The notes below the pieces were generated by a model. The model searched no databases, had not been told where the DNA came from, and saw only the letters and a list, made by a program, of their open reading frames with translations. DNA of 64,000 nucleotides from Erythrobacter sp. (GTDB lineage Bacteria; Pseudomonadota; Alphaproteobacteria; Sphingomonadales; Sphingomonadaceae): positions 248,001 through 312,000 of the forward strand of contig NZ_JASJAP010000004.1 in NCBI RefSeq assembly GCF_030066995.1. Reading direction: 5' to 3'. Below, piece after piece: positions 41,626 through 51,072 of the stretch. Made by a program: the position numbers and the translations under genes. Numbering within the stretch: the first letter of the stretch is position 1; each line of letters starts with the position of its first letter.

Positions 41626-42197
41626 TGGACCAGAAATCCCTTGAAGTGGACCGCATCGATCCCGCCAAAACCTTCATTCTCCTCCAGCACCTCGTTGATC
41701 GCCTTGGTCAGGCGTTGGTTCAGGCGCTTGCGTCCCTCGGGCTCGAACACATCGGCTTCAGGGGTCGCGGCGAGCTGCACCAGAATGGCGGATCGAATGG
41801 CGAGTTCGTGATTCTTAACCCAGCCGAGAACGCGTCCGTCGCGCTGGGTCGAGACCGCGATTTCGACTTGTATAAGAGCCGGCGAATCCGACAGGTTGGA
41901 AGTGAAGCTCTCCTTGAAACTGTAATAGGCGGTGCGGTACTCGCTTCCGCCTTCGCCATAGACCGGCGCCTCTTCATCTTTGTTCTGTCCGGGCAGCGGG
42001 TAAGGATCGCTGTCCCCTTTGCGCACCAGTTTGGGCTCGTCCGGGCCGCTTTCGCCGTCGCCCCCCAGAAGCCCGGCGGCAAACGCCCCATAAGCGCCCC
42101 CGGCACCGATCGCGAGCATCACAACGCCCGCAATGACAGTCTTGATAAGGCCGCCCTTAGACTTTGCATCTTCGGTGGGTTCGGCGTCCTTGGCCAT
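41622..42197 (-). CDS. fliL: flagellar basal-body-associated protein FliL
   Basis: This 191-residue single-pass inner-membrane protein has a helix at about residues 18-42 and a periplasmic domain from about 85 (YYSFKESFTSNLSDSPALIQ, then NHELAIRSAILVQLA), which is the FliL stomatin-like fold. FliL surrounds the stator and supports torque. It overlaps fliM by ATGA and follows fliK by 36 bp. Confidence 0.88.
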   Translation of the reverse strand: MAKDAEPTEDAKSKGGLIKTVIAGVVMLAIGAGGAYGAFAAGLLGGDGESGPDEPKLVRKGDSDPYPLPGQNKDEEAPVYGEGGSEYRTAYYSFKESFTSNLSDSPALIQVEIAVSTQRDGRVLGWVKNHELAIRSAILVQLAATPEADVFEPEGRKRLNQRLTKAINEVLEENEGFGGIDAVHFKGFLVQ

Positions 42198-42233
42198 AGC
42201 CGGTCAGCTCCTGATCGCGTCGAGATGGTTGGT

Positions 42234-43721
42234 TCAAGCGAACAGCGCTCCGCCGGACGTCTCATTGCGCTGAGACTGAGCGGCATCGCGAGTGTTCGCC
42301 GCGGCTGTGTTCGCGCCGCTATCCGTCTCTTCGCCCGAGTATGGTTTCGCACCCCCTTGCCCCGACCCCGGGGAAGACCCGTAGCGCTGCTCCTGAGCGC
42401 CCGCGCCTCCGCCCCAGGCGCCCGATTGCGCCGACCCCTGATCCTGGCCACGCTGGGAAAAACCGCTTTGTGCTGTCGCGCTTTCGCTCATGGCGGGTAC
42501 GGACCGCTCAGCAAGGGCCGCCTGCACAGCGGGCACAAAGCCCGGATCTCGGGCACTCAGCGTGGCTCGCCAATCGGAAATCGGGGCGCCCGCGCTTGCT
42601 TCGACACGAAGCGCAACGGTGCCGAATTCGCCATGACGCAAAGTGGCCTCAGACCGGCTCGCCCGACCGGCCTCGCGATTCTCGACGATTTGCTCAACCA
42701 TCTGATCCACCCCGGCGCTCGGTAGGGAAGGCGCAGCGTTTGCTGGTGGCGGCGCTGAGCTCGGCGTCGGTGCGGCAGTGAGCGGCGTCGCCGGGAGCGA
42801 GGCTTGGGGCGACGCCGACAACGCAGCTTGTCCGCCCGGCGCGGCCGAAGGCGACGCAGCGGTTGAGGACGCAGAAGCTTGAGGCTGCGGATTGGTCGGC
42901 TCGGCCTCACTTTCAAGGACCGCAGGCGAAAGCGCAGCCGTTTGGGAGATCGGAGGCGCGTCGGAGACGGGAGCCTGGCGATCAGGGAGTACGGGCGTGG
43001 GCGCGGCCCGGTTGTTGGCGATACGGACGGTGTTTGCCCTCAAGTGCGCGCTCGGTTCTTCGACGGAAGTCGGCCGGCTCTGCGTGGTTAGCTGAGCGGT
43101 CCACACCGGAGCGCTCGCAGCGGTGGGTGGATCTTGCGTCGCGACGGTAGGTTGCGGGTTGGAGAAAGCGGGTGAGGCGACCGACTCGACCGGTTCGCGT
43201 CCGCCTGCCGGTTCGTCACCAGCAGGGTCGCGGGCTTCAGGCTCGGTTTGCGCGCCTGATGTTTCCGCACGTGCGCCTGGAACACGAGGTGGCGGCCCCT
43301 CAGGCGCTTCAGTCTCATCGTCGACTTCCCAGGGCGGGGATTCGATCACCTCCTCAGCCGCGTCCGTGGGCAACGCCATCGGCTCCGCCAAGTCAAGCGC
43401 CGCTCCCGGCAGTATCGCGCCGTCCCGCGGCAAAACCATGCCGGGTTCAGGTTGCGCCGGTGTCATCGGTTCAATGATCGCCGACAGAGCGGTTTCAGAC
43501 GCGTCCGTCTGCGACGGCGCCGGCGTTTCCAAGGCGAGCAGATGCGCCGCAAATTCAGCTTGGCGCGGGACTCCCCTCTCCAATGTCGCGCCCGGCAAGC
43601 CCGCGCCCTCTCCGGTCTCCGTTGAAACGCCAGCGAGCCCGATCGTGGCCGTGGTCGCGGTCGTGGTCGTGGTAGCTGGGGCGACGGATTGGGCTGCGGT
43701 TGGAAGAGAGATGGGAATCAT
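42234..43721 (-). CDS. fliK: flagellar hook-length control protein FliK
   Basis: This 495-residue protein is rich in Pro, Ala, Ser, Thr and Glu through most of its length. A small conserved C-terminal domain at about 350-420 (RSEATLRHGEFGTVALRVEA) fits the FliK Flg_hook domain. FliK is exported and measures hook length, then signals FlhB to switch substrate. Assignment rests on this domain and the position between fliL and fliJ. It overlaps fliJ by ATGA. Confidence 0.85.
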   Translation of the reverse strand: MIPISLPTAAQSVAPATTTTTATTATIGLAGVSTETGEGAGLPGATLERGVPRQAEFAAHLLALETPAPSQTDASETALSAIIEPMTPAQPEPGMVLPRDGAILPGAALDLAEPMALPTDAAEEVIESPPWEVDDETEAPEGPPPRVPGARAETSGAQTEPEARDPAGDEPAGGREPVESVASPAFSNPQPTVATQDPPTAASAPVWTAQLTTQSRPTSVEEPSAHLRANTVRIANNRAAPTPVLPDRQAPVSDAPPISQTAALSPAVLESEAEPTNPQPQASASSTAASPSAAPGGQAALSASPQASLPATPLTAAPTPSSAPPPANAAPSLPSAGVDQMVEQIVENREAGRASRSEATLRHGEFGTVALRVEASAGAPISDWRATLSARDPGFVPAVQAALAERSVPAMSESATAQSGFSQRGQDQGSAQSGAWGGGAGAQEQRYGSSPGSGQGGAKPYSGEETDSGANTAAANTRDAAQSQRNETSGGALFA

Positions 43722-44233
43722 CGGGATGTCCTTGCACAGGGGCTTTCGGGAGTGGAGGCGTCTGGTCCGGTGTCTTGGCTGGGTCCCTGCACAGGGCGTG
43801 CCAACCCGCGTTCAGAGAGGCGTGAGGGCGACACAGCGTCGACCATGGACCCTTTCTCCCGCGCCGCTTCTAAGGCCGCTTTCGCTTCACCCAACCGTTC
43901 GGCATGACGCCGAGCGCGGGTCTGCGCCTGGCCAAGAGCTTGCGCTTGCGAGGACGCCCTACGGGCCGCGTCGGACCTGGCGGTCTCCGCCTCATGGGCA
44001 AGCGAAGCCAACGCGCTCGCAAAGCGCGCGGTGTTCCGAAGCGCTGCCGCGTCGCGCGCTTCGAGCTGACGAGCGTAGGTCTTTGCAAGTCCACGACTGC
44101 GCTCGGCCAGCGCCGCGCTGCGCGCCTCCTTGTCGAGGGCATCGGCGAGCCCGCGCATCGCTGCGCGCTCGCTGATCTGCGCCATGAGAGCCTGTCGCCG
44201 CGCGCGCTGCCATTGGCGTTTCTCGCGCTTCAT
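43718..44233 (-). CDS. fliJ: FliJ-like export chaperone
   Basis: This 171-residue protein is almost entirely charged helix (Ala/Arg/Glu/Gln-rich) over residues 1-130 and should form an antiparallel coiled coil, with a short Pro/Ser tail. No strong motif exists in the FliJ family; the call rests on this structure and on the fliI-fliJ-fliK order with start/stop overlaps on both sides. Confidence 0.7.
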   Translation of the reverse strand: MKREKRQWQRARRQALMAQISERAAMRGLADALDKEARSAALAERSRGLAKTYARQLEARDAAALRNTARFASALASLAHEAETARSDAARRASSQAQALGQAQTRARRHAERLGEAKAALEAAREKGSMVDAVSPSRLSERGLARPVQGPSQDTGPDASTPESPCARTSR

Positions 44234-45549
44234 ACAAGCTCTCCCAGAGCAGCCAGGCTGGCGGGCAGGGGCACTCCTTCACCGCGCGGCTGTTGAAGGA
44301 AGGCGTCGATCGCGGAGGCCTTCTCCAGCGCTTCATCCAGCGTCGGATCGGAACCGGCGCGATACGCGCCCATCAGCACCAGATCGCGGTTCTCCTCGCG
44401 CGCCGCAATCAGAGCGCGAACGCGACGCGCGGCTTCCAGCGTCTCTGGCGTCACCAGATCGTCCATCACCCGGCTGAGCGAAGCGGGCACGTCGATGGCG
44501 GGATAGTGCCCGCGCTGCGCCAGATCGCGCGACAAAACGATATGTCCATCAAGAATTGCGCGCGCCGTGTCGACCACTGGATCGTTCGCGTCATCGCCGT
44601 CCGCCAGCACCGTATACAGCCCGGTCACGGCACCGCCCGTCCGCGCCGAATTGCCCGCGCGCTCGACCAGCTTGGTGATCGCCGCCAGCGCGCTGGGCGG
44701 ATAGCCGCGCGCGGCGCCCGGCTCGCCAAGCACAAGCGCCAGCTCGCGCGCGGCGTGCGCAACGCGAGTGAGGCTGTCGAGGATGAGCAGGACGCGCTTG
44801 CCCTGCTCGCGGAAATACTCCGCCATGGCGGCTGCGTATTGCGCCGCGCGCAGACGCAGATTGGGCGCGTGATCGGCCGGCACGGCGATAACAATCATGC
44901 GCCCCCGCCTTGGTCCCTGCATGTGCCGGGCGACGAAATCGGAGACTTCGCGCGCGCGCTCCCCGATCAGAGCAACGATAGTCACCTCCGCCTCGGAATG
45001 CGCGGTCATCGTGTCGATCAGCACGGACTTTCCGACACCCGAGCCCGCGATAACACCCAACCTCTGGCCCACCCCCATAGTGGTGAGCGCGTTGATCGCG
45101 CGCACGCCGCAATCGAAAACGTGTCGGACCGGAGCGCGTTCCAGCGCGCCCTCACGGCGTCCGGCGAGCGGCCAGCTGCGCGCCAGGCCAAGTGCGGGTC
45201 CGCCGTCGATCGGGGCGCCCAGCCCATCGACCGCCCGCCCCAACAGCGCCTCGCCCACGCGCACCGTGCCCGGTTCACCGCAGGCACGCACTCTCGCTTC
45301 CGGGTGCAAAAGCACCGTATCCCCGAGCAGCATCATCAGCGAATGGCCCGCGCGAAAGCCGATCACTTCCGCCAGACTCTGATCGCCGGACTCGTGCTCG
45401 ATCGCGCCCAGTGAACCGATTGGCAGAGGCAGTCCGGCCACCTCAATGAGCCCGCCATCGCAGGCGACCACACGCCCTTCAAGCCAGGGGCCCGGGTCGA
45501 CGGTTGCCGCGCGCATGCGCGCAAGATCAAGCTGCATCTCGGCCAGCAT
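44230..45549 (-). CDS. fliI: flagellar export ATPase FliI
   Basis: This ATPase of about 439 residues has Walker A VIAGSGVGKSVLIDTM, RGRMIVIAVPADHAP and Walker B VLLILDSLTRVAHAAREL, all standard for FliI. It energises substrate unfolding at the export gate. ATG at 45549 gives the usual N-terminus; an AGGAGG lies 12 bases upstream, just overlapping the fliH stop. The longer frame to 45618 is not needed. Start/stop overlap with fliJ. Confidence 0.95.
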   Translation of the reverse strand: MLAEMQLDLARMRAATVDPGPWLEGRVVACDGGLIEVAGLPLPIGSLGAIEHESGDQSLAEVIGFRAGHSLMMLLGDTVLLHPEARVRACGEPGTVRVGEALLGRAVDGLGAPIDGGPALGLARSWPLAGRREGALERAPVRHVFDCGVRAINALTTMGVGQRLGVIAGSGVGKSVLIDTMTAHSEAEVTIVALIGERAREVSDFVARHMQGPRRGRMIVIAVPADHAPNLRLRAAQYAAAMAEYFREQGKRVLLILDSLTRVAHAARELALVLGEPGAARGYPPSALAAITKLVERAGNSARTGGAVTGLYTVLADGDDANDPVVDTARAILDGHIVLSRDLAQRGHYPAIDVPASLSRVMDDLVTPETLEAARRVRALIAAREENRDLVLMGAYRAGSDPTLDEALEKASAIDAFLQQPRGEGVPLPASLAALGELV

Positions 45550-45565
45550 GGCTATGCTCTTCCTC

Positions 45566-46231
45566 CTAGGCGCGCAGAGCTTCGGCGATTGCGCGCGCCC
45601 AGTCCTCTGGTCCGTCACGCACCGACCCGTCGGCGCTCGTCAGACGCAGCGAGCCCGGCGCCAGCGCTGGATCCTCGGCGAGTGTCCAACCCGGCAGCGC
45701 GCTCTCGTCCAGCTTCGCGCGGGTCTCTGGGTTCAGATACAGTGTGAGGTCGCTCGGTCCCGCCCCAAGGCGCTCGGCGGCCCGCTGACACCGTGAGAGC
45801 ACAGCCGCATCGTCGATTGCGTATTCCCCGATCACCTGACGGCACAGCGCGAGCACGGTTTCGCTCAAGTCCTGAGCCAGAGCTTCGAGCGCGGCGGCGT
45901 CGAGCGCGCGAAAGGCCAGCCGCAGGTCGCGGAATCGTTTCCTTTCCCTTTCAAGCTGATCCTCGCACGCGCGGGTTGCCTCAGCCTTACCTTCGGCAAG
46001 GCCGCGCAGGAACGCGTCGTCCTCCGCAGATCCATGATCACTGTCTGGCGTCGAAGGTTCAATTTCAACAGCCTGCACCGAGGTCGCAAAGGGAGCTCCT
46101 TCCAGAAAGCCGCTCGGCGAGGCGGGCGCGTCGGGTGCGAGCGCAGCGATCCAGTCCGAACGCGACGAGCTCTGCAATCGGGCCTGCGGGACGGCGCCAA
46201 CCTCGGCAATCCACTCAGATGAATTCGCCAT
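45566..46231 (-). CDS. fliH: flagellar export ATPase regulator FliH
   Basis: This protein of about 221 residues begins MANSSEWIAEVG at 46231, overlapping the end of fliG by 17 bp. The centre has a GLAEGKAEATRACEDQLERE helix with small-residue spacing as in FliH, and the C-terminus resembles the FliH/HrpE stalk domain (TLYLNPETRAKLDESALPGW). It binds FliI and holds it inactive at the C-ring. The 330-residue open frame upstream of 46231 is antisense-like fliG sequence in another frame. Confidence 0.85.
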   Translation of the reverse strand: MANSSEWIAEVGAVPQARLQSSSRSDWIAALAPDAPASPSGFLEGAPFATSVQAVEIEPSTPDSDHGSAEDDAFLRGLAEGKAEATRACEDQLERERKRFRDLRLAFRALDAAALEALAQDLSETVLALCRQVIGEYAIDDAAVLSRCQRAAERLGAGPSDLTLYLNPETRAKLDESALPGWTLAEDPALAPGSLRLTSADGSVRDGPEDWARAIAEALRA

Positions 46232-47276
46232 CGTCCGACCCCAGCGTGATCTCGCCCTGTTCCGCCAGACCGCGCGCCATATCGACCACCTTGCGCTGCG
46301 CGGCCTGAACCTCGCTCTTCGCCAGACGCCCGCGCAATTCGATTTCGTCGCGAATGCCATCGGCCGCGCGGCTCGACATGGCGGCGAAGAACGGCCCGCG
46401 CTGCGCATCGGGCAAGCCCTTGAGCGCGTCGATAAGCGTTTCGTTGTCCACATCGCGGAGCAGGCGCCCCATGTTCTTGGGATCGAGATCGAGCAGCATT
46501 TCGAAGGTGAAAAGCTCTTCCTCGATCCGCTCGGCGAGCGGTCCGTCCACCTCGGCAATCGCAGGCAGAGCCGTGTTTCTGAGGTCGCCTTCCGACAAGT
46601 TGATCAAATTCGCCGCGTCGCGCGGACCACCCATCGTCAGAGCCGCCGCGCCGAAATTCGCGCCGATGCGCTGGGAAAGGAGGGCGTCGATCATTCCCAT
46701 CGCTTGCGTCGAGACCGCGTTCATCTTGGCGATGCGCGCAAGCACCCCGGATTGCGAGGCTTCGGGCAGCGCCGTGAGGATCTGGGCGGCGGGTTCGGGC
46801 TCCAGTAGAAGCAAGAGTGCGGCGATAACCTGGGGATGCTCATCCTCTATCAGTTTGAGTACGACGCTGGGCGCCAGCCACCGCGCCATTTCAATCGAGC
46901 GCGGGCGCGCTTCCGGTTCGATCCTCAGCATCATGCTCGCCGCCTTGGTTTCCCCCAGCGAGCGTTCCAGCAGATGGCGCAGCCTTTCGGGTCGCCCGCG
47001 CGCGGGCATGACTTCGCGGCCCGCCTCCTGCGCGAAATCGCCCAACGCCTCGGCGATATGCGCGGGCTCGATATCGCCCAATTCGCACATCGCCGCGCCG
47101 ATCTGCTCAAGCTCGCCCGGCTCCATCCGGCTCAGCAGGAGCGCCGCGTCCTCATCGCTCAGGAGCGACACGAAGACCGCCGCGCGCTCCACCCGGCTCA
47201 TCAACGGCTCAGGAGCGGTCTCGCGGTCGGTTTCGGTGTCGGGGCGGTCAGTATCCAAGGTATCGTTGTCGGCCAT
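46215..47276 (-). CDS. fliG: flagellar motor switch protein FliG
   Basis: This 353-residue rotor protein has all three FliG domains: N-terminal (AAVFVSLLSDEDAALLLSRM), middle (IEDEHPQVIAALLLLLEPEP, the EHPQ motif) and C-terminal torque domain (FTFEMLLDLDPKNMGRLLRD followed by DNETLIDALKG). The charged torque helix is kept. ATG at 47276 overlaps the fliF stop by one base; the longer frame to 47588 is rejected. Confidence 0.94.
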   Translation of the reverse strand: MADNDTLDTDRPDTETDRETAPEPLMSRVERAAVFVSLLSDEDAALLLSRMEPGELEQIGAAMCELGDIEPAHIAEALGDFAQEAGREVMPARGRPERLRHLLERSLGETKAASMMLRIEPEARPRSIEMARWLAPSVVLKLIEDEHPQVIAALLLLLEPEPAAQILTALPEASQSGVLARIAKMNAVSTQAMGMIDALLSQRIGANFGAAALTMGGPRDAANLINLSEGDLRNTALPAIAEVDGPLAERIEEELFTFEMLLDLDPKNMGRLLRDVDNETLIDALKGLPDAQRGPFFAAMSSRAADGIRDEIELRGRLAKSEVQAAQRKVVDMARGLAEQGEITLGSDDGEFI

Positions 47277-48937
47277 CACCCCGCCCCCTGTTCCGAGGTT
47301 TGCGCGGGGGGCTGAAGCATACGCTGCAGCGCTTCGAGCGCGCGGTCGGGCTGCTCGTTGGCGAGAGTACGCGCGAGCCGGACCTGCCCAGGCAGCTGGT
47401 CCAGGGAGGCGCCCGCCACCTCGCCGCTTTTCGGCTCGCTTGCACTCTGATCCGCGATCGGCTTCGGGACGTCGGGCGTGGGTGTGTCCTTGGGCTTGGT
47501 GCGGGCAATCAACGGACGCACGCCGAACAGCAGCGCCAGCAAAACCGCGATCAACGCCGTGCCATAGCGAACGACCTGCGCAAACCACGCCTGCTCATAG
47601 AAGGCGAGGGGTTCAAGCGCGGTCGCCTCGAACGCGCTGACCGCGATCTTGACGGTGTCGCCGCGTTTCTCGTCGATACCCAAAGCCGCGCTCACCAGGG
47701 CTTCCAGCTCTTCGGGCGTCAGCGGTGCGGCGGCGGCCATCGCGTCCTGGCTGACCGCGACGGCGACAGACAGCCTGGCGAGGCTCCCGGCGCGCTTGGC
47801 TGTCACCGCGACTTCGCGGTCGAGTTCGAAATTCCGCTGCACCGCGCTTTCGGTGTCGCCGGGCGTCGGCGCCTCCGTACCACCTGGCGTCTCAGCACCG
47901 GGAGCCTCGGGTTCGGGCGGGCCATTAACCAGCTCGGCATCCGGCGGGGGCGTGTTCGCAGGCACGCCGGGCACGCCGCCGACCGGACGCGCGGCCACGC
48001 GCGTCGCGCGACGCTCGCTCTCCGAACGCAGCGCGCCCTCCTTGTCATAGGTTTCGCGCGCGCTCGTCACCTCGCTCTGGTCGAGTTCGGCCTGCACCTG
48101 GCTGGTAAAGTTGCCCTCTCCCAAAAGCGGAGTGAGCAGGCCGGCCAGCTGGCTTTGCAGCTTGGCTTCGAATTCACGCTGCAAGGCGAGACCATCCGCC
48201 TGAGCGTCACGCGCGGAGGAGAGCAGCCTCCCGTTCTGATCCACCACGCGCACCGCGTCCGCCGTGAGGCCTGGGACAGAGCCCGAAACCAGGTTGACGA
48301 TCGCCTCGACCTGCCGCTGGCTGAGTGAGCGCCCACTCACAAGCCGCACCATCACGCTGGCGCTGGGCGGGTTGGAATTGCGCACAAACACCGATCGCTC
48401 GGGCGTTGCCAAATGAACGCGCACCGATTCGATCCCGTCGATTTCACGGATCGTCAGAGTCAATTCGCGCTCGCGGGCCAGACGCAGCCGCTCACCTTCG
48501 AGCGTTCGGCTGGAACCAAGAGGGATCGCGTCGAGCATCTCGCTGGCACCTTGCGGCGCCGCCAGCCCCGCATCGCTCGCGACCAGCATGCGTGCCCGGT
48601 AGATATCGTCTTCCGCGACCGTGATCGCCCCGGTGGCAGTATCGATCGCGTAATCGATCGCGCCGGTCTCCAGCGCCTCGACCACTTGCGCACGCTCGCT
48701 ATCGGAAAGGCTTGCGTAAAGGATGCGCTGGGGCGAACCGGCGATCGCGAGATACAGCATCGCGACGACGGCCAGCGCGCCAACGCCGATCAAGGCCGGA
48801 ACTGCGCGGCGAAAGGCAGGCTGATCGGCGAAGGCAGAAAAGCGCGCCTGCCAGCCTTCGGTCGAAGCCGCGGATCCGCCCGGATTGGTCTCAATCAGCG
48901 TCGGCTCGGCTGAAACGGGAACGGTCGTCTGCGCCAC
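47276..48937 (-). CDS. fliF: flagellar MS-ring protein FliF
   Basis: This 553-residue membrane protein has helices at about 42-62 and 450-470. LYASLSDSERAQVVEALETG and the following IDGIESVRVHLATPERSVFV belong to the ring-building YscJ/FliF domain; VNLVSGSVPGLTADAVRVVD starts the second ring domain. It forms the membrane ring on which the rotor and export gate assemble. It starts 3 bp after the fliE stop. Confidence 0.95.
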   Translation of the reverse strand: MAQTTVPVSAEPTLIETNPGGSAASTEGWQARFSAFADQPAFRRAVPALIGVGALAVVAMLYLAIAGSPQRILYASLSDSERAQVVEALETGAIDYAIDTATGAITVAEDDIYRARMLVASDAGLAAPQGASEMLDAIPLGSSRTLEGERLRLARERELTLTIREIDGIESVRVHLATPERSVFVRNSNPPSASVMVRLVSGRSLSQRQVEAIVNLVSGSVPGLTADAVRVVDQNGRLLSSARDAQADGLALQREFEAKLQSQLAGLLTPLLGEGNFTSQVQAELDQSEVTSARETYDKEGALRSESERRATRVAARPVGGVPGVPANTPPPDAELVNGPPEPEAPGAETPGGTEAPTPGDTESAVQRNFELDREVAVTAKRAGSLARLSVAVAVSQDAMAAAAPLTPEELEALVSAALGIDEKRGDTVKIAVSAFEATALEPLAFYEQAWFAQVVRYGTALIAVLLALLFGVRPLIARTKPKDTPTPDVPKPIADQSASEPKSGEVAGASLDQLPGQVRLARTLANEQPDRALEALQRMLQPPAQTSEQGAG

Positions 48938-48940
48938 CTA

Positions 48941-49312
48941 TCAGGCCCCCATCCGCATGATTTCCTGATAAGCGCTAAGCAGCTTGTTGCGCACCTGAAG
49001 CGTCGCCTCGAAGGCGATCCCGGCCTCCTCGCGCGCGAGCATCACTTGAGCGATGTCGGTCACCTCGCCGCGTTCATAGCCGGCCTGCATGTCGGCGGAT
49101 CGCTTTTGCACCGCGCTTACCTCTTTAAGAGCGCCTTGCAACGTCTGCGCAAAGTCGACCGATGGCGTGCCGGGAACAGCAGCGGCGATGGCGCCGCCGC
49201 TTGCGCTCGACGTTTCGCTCGCCGCGCGCACCGCGCGCAGGGCTTCGCTGCGGGCGAGCAGATCCTGACGCAGCGCCAGCACCTCGGTGAGACCTGTGGT
49301 GGGAGAGGTCAC
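48941..49312 (-). CDS. fliE: flagellar MS-ring/rod junction protein FliE
   Basis: This 123-residue protein has a C-terminal helical part (VDFAQTLQGALKEVSAVQKR and EAGIAFEATLQVRNKLLSAY) that matches FliE. It joins the ring to the rod and is needed for export. GTG at 49312 overlaps the regulator stop (GTGA). The N-terminal 50 residues are variable, as usual. Confidence 0.92.
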   Translation of the reverse strand: MTSPTTGLTEVLALRQDLLARSEALRAVRAASETSSASGGAIAAAVPGTPSVDFAQTLQGALKEVSAVQKRSADMQAGYERGEVTDIAQVMLAREEAGIAFEATLQVRNKLLSAYQEIMRMGA

Positions 49313-50757
49313 ACCCCACCTCCCATCGCCCGCCCGCTTGCGGAAGGGTCGGGCTCCAGCAACCCGGACTTGCGCATAGAGGCAAGGCGATAGCGCAGCG
49401 TGCGCTCCGAGATGCCGAGGGCGCGCGCGGTTTGGGCGCGGTGCCCATCATGCGCCGCAAGCGCGGCAAGGATCGCCTCGGCTTCGGATTGGAACGCGAT
49501 GTCGGACAGCGATGCTTTTGTCTTGAGCGCGCTGTTTATCCCTCGCCGGGGCACATCGCCGGACGGAACGGCGCGCGCGGCCTGATCAAACACGATATGC
49601 TCCGAGCCAATGCGCGGCGCGTCTCCCGCGAGCAGGAGCGCGCGCCGGATGACGTTCTCAAGCTCACGCACATTGCCCGGCCAGATATGCGTTTCGAGCA
49701 GGGCCAGCGCTTGGCCTGAAAGCCAGGTCGGACCGGCGCGCTCGGCCACCTTGCCCGAGGCCGGGCCGCACGCGTGGCGTAGCAGCATACCGAAGGCGAG
49801 CGGCGCAATATCTCCGGGCCGATCGCGCAGGGCCGTAATCTCGAGCGGAAAGACATTGAGGCGGTAAAGCAAGTCTTCTCGGAAACGCCCGGCTTCGACC
49901 TCGCTCGCCAGATGTCGGTTGGTGGCCGCGATCACCCGCACATCGACAGCAATCGGTTTGGTCGCGCCCAGGGGTAGAACCTCGCCCTCCTGAAGCGCGC
50001 GCAGCAGTTTGGCTTGCAACGGCAAGGGCAGTTCCCCGATCTCGTCGAGCAACAAGGTTCCGCCATCAGCCGCGCAGAAAAGACCTTCTCGCGCTTCGCC
50101 CGCACCGGTGAAGGCTCCCTTGCGATGCCCGAACAGCAGGCCTTCGAGCATGGCTTCAGGCATTGCGGCGCAATTGACGGCAACAAACGGGCCGTCCTTG
50201 CGACGCGAACGGCGGTGGACAAAGCGCGCGAGCACTTCCTTGCCCGTGCCGGTCGGCCCCTCCAGAAGGACGGGGATTTCCGCGCCTGCAATCCGTTCCG
50301 CCAGCGTCAACAGCGCAAGGCTTGTCTCATCGCGCGCGATCGGCCAGCCGCCTTTCGTCGCGCCCGACCACGAAGCGATCGCGGTGAGCGCTGCGCGCGC
50401 CGGCTCCAGTGTGTCAGAGTTATAGGTTAGCGCCACTCGCGCCTCGCCAAGCCGCGCCAAAGCGGGGGCGTCACCCAGACGCAAATCGAGTTCCAGCCGC
50501 TCTTCTGGAGGACAGCCAGGCGGATGCGAGAACGTGCCCAGCTCGCCAATCGAGAGGCGCGCGCGCTGCCAATGCGTTCCCAGAAGCGGAAGAACCGGCT
50601 CAAGCAATTGCGCGTGATTTTGAGGATAGCGCGGCCTGGACATTTGACTCGGTTCGGCGCGGCAGGGCTGCGCTGCCAGTGCTGGTCCGCGTTCGCGAGC
50701 TGGCTCGCAATCGGGCAGGCGTGATGGGCTGGTTGGCATGAAAGGCGTGTCCGGCAT
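49309..50757 (-). CDS. sigma-54-dependent flagellar transcription activator without receiver domain
   Basis: This protein is about 482 residues long. The AAA+ domain (about 175-410) has Walker A LLEGPTGTGKEVLARFVH, the sigma-54 contact loop GAFTGA, Walker B GGTLLLDEIGELP, and a C-terminal Fis-type helix-turn-helix (ALGISERTLRYRLASMRKSG). The first 150 residues do not look like a phospho-receiver domain. It resembles FlbD/FlgR-type activators of late flagellar genes. ATG at 50757 was chosen; an internal ATG at 50643 is possible, and the frame to 50943 is too long. It starts the fliEFGHIJK series and diverges from flagellin. Confidence 0.87.
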   Translation of the reverse strand: MPDTPFMPTSPSRLPDCEPARERGPALAAQPCRAEPSQMSRPRYPQNHAQLLEPVLPLLGTHWQRARLSIGELGTFSHPPGCPPEERLELDLRLGDAPALARLGEARVALTYNSDTLEPARAALTAIASWSGATKGGWPIARDETSLALLTLAERIAGAEIPVLLEGPTGTGKEVLARFVHRRSRRKDGPFVAVNCAAMPEAMLEGLLFGHRKGAFTGAGEAREGLFCAADGGTLLLDEIGELPLPLQAKLLRALQEGEVLPLGATKPIAVDVRVIAATNRHLASEVEAGRFREDLLYRLNVFPLEITALRDRPGDIAPLAFGMLLRHACGPASGKVAERAGPTWLSGQALALLETHIWPGNVRELENVIRRALLLAGDAPRIGSEHIVFDQAARAVPSGDVPRRGINSALKTKASLSDIAFQSEAEAILAALAAHDGHRAQTARALGISERTLRYRLASMRKSGLLEPDPSASGRAMGGGV

Positions 50758-51072
50758 GTGTCGTGACTGAGGCCTCCTTCTGCCGCGCGCGCGTGCAAGA
50801 TGTCGCAAATTTAAGCCCTCGTAGGATCGCGTAAGTGCGCGCTTTGCTGGTGTTTGCCCTCCCTCCGCCAGATCGCGGCGGCGTGGGCGTGTGCCCCACG
50901 GCCTCTTAACGCACCCAGCTCTCTCGACAGCGCCAGACGTCACGGAGCGCGCAAAAAAATTCCCGCTTAAAGATTGGCCGAGCCGGTCGCTCTTATTCCC
51001 AGCAGCCGCGGAGTTTGCACTCTTGAATGTCCGTCGTTGCCCTTGACCTACCAGACACGGGAGTTTGACCTA
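50758..51072. promoter_or_regulatory. divergent promoter region of the flagellar regulator and flagellin
   Basis: 315 bp without a gene. On the plus strand a partial sigma-54-like element (TGGCCG near 50975 and GGTCGCT after it) precedes flagellin, but the GG-to-GC spacing is one base too long, so it is only a candidate. A GGGAG ribosome site sits 10 bases before the flagellin ATG. Confidence 0.4.

Noticed and set aside
44293..45414. 373-codon plus-strand open frame opposite fliI
   Set aside because: Antisense to a highly conserved ATPase and without recognisable domains.
50975..50992. Sigma-54 promoter for flagellin
   Set aside because: The TGGCC and GCT elements exist, but the GG-to-GC spacing is one base longer than the fixed sigma-54 spacing, so it was kept only as a weak candidate.
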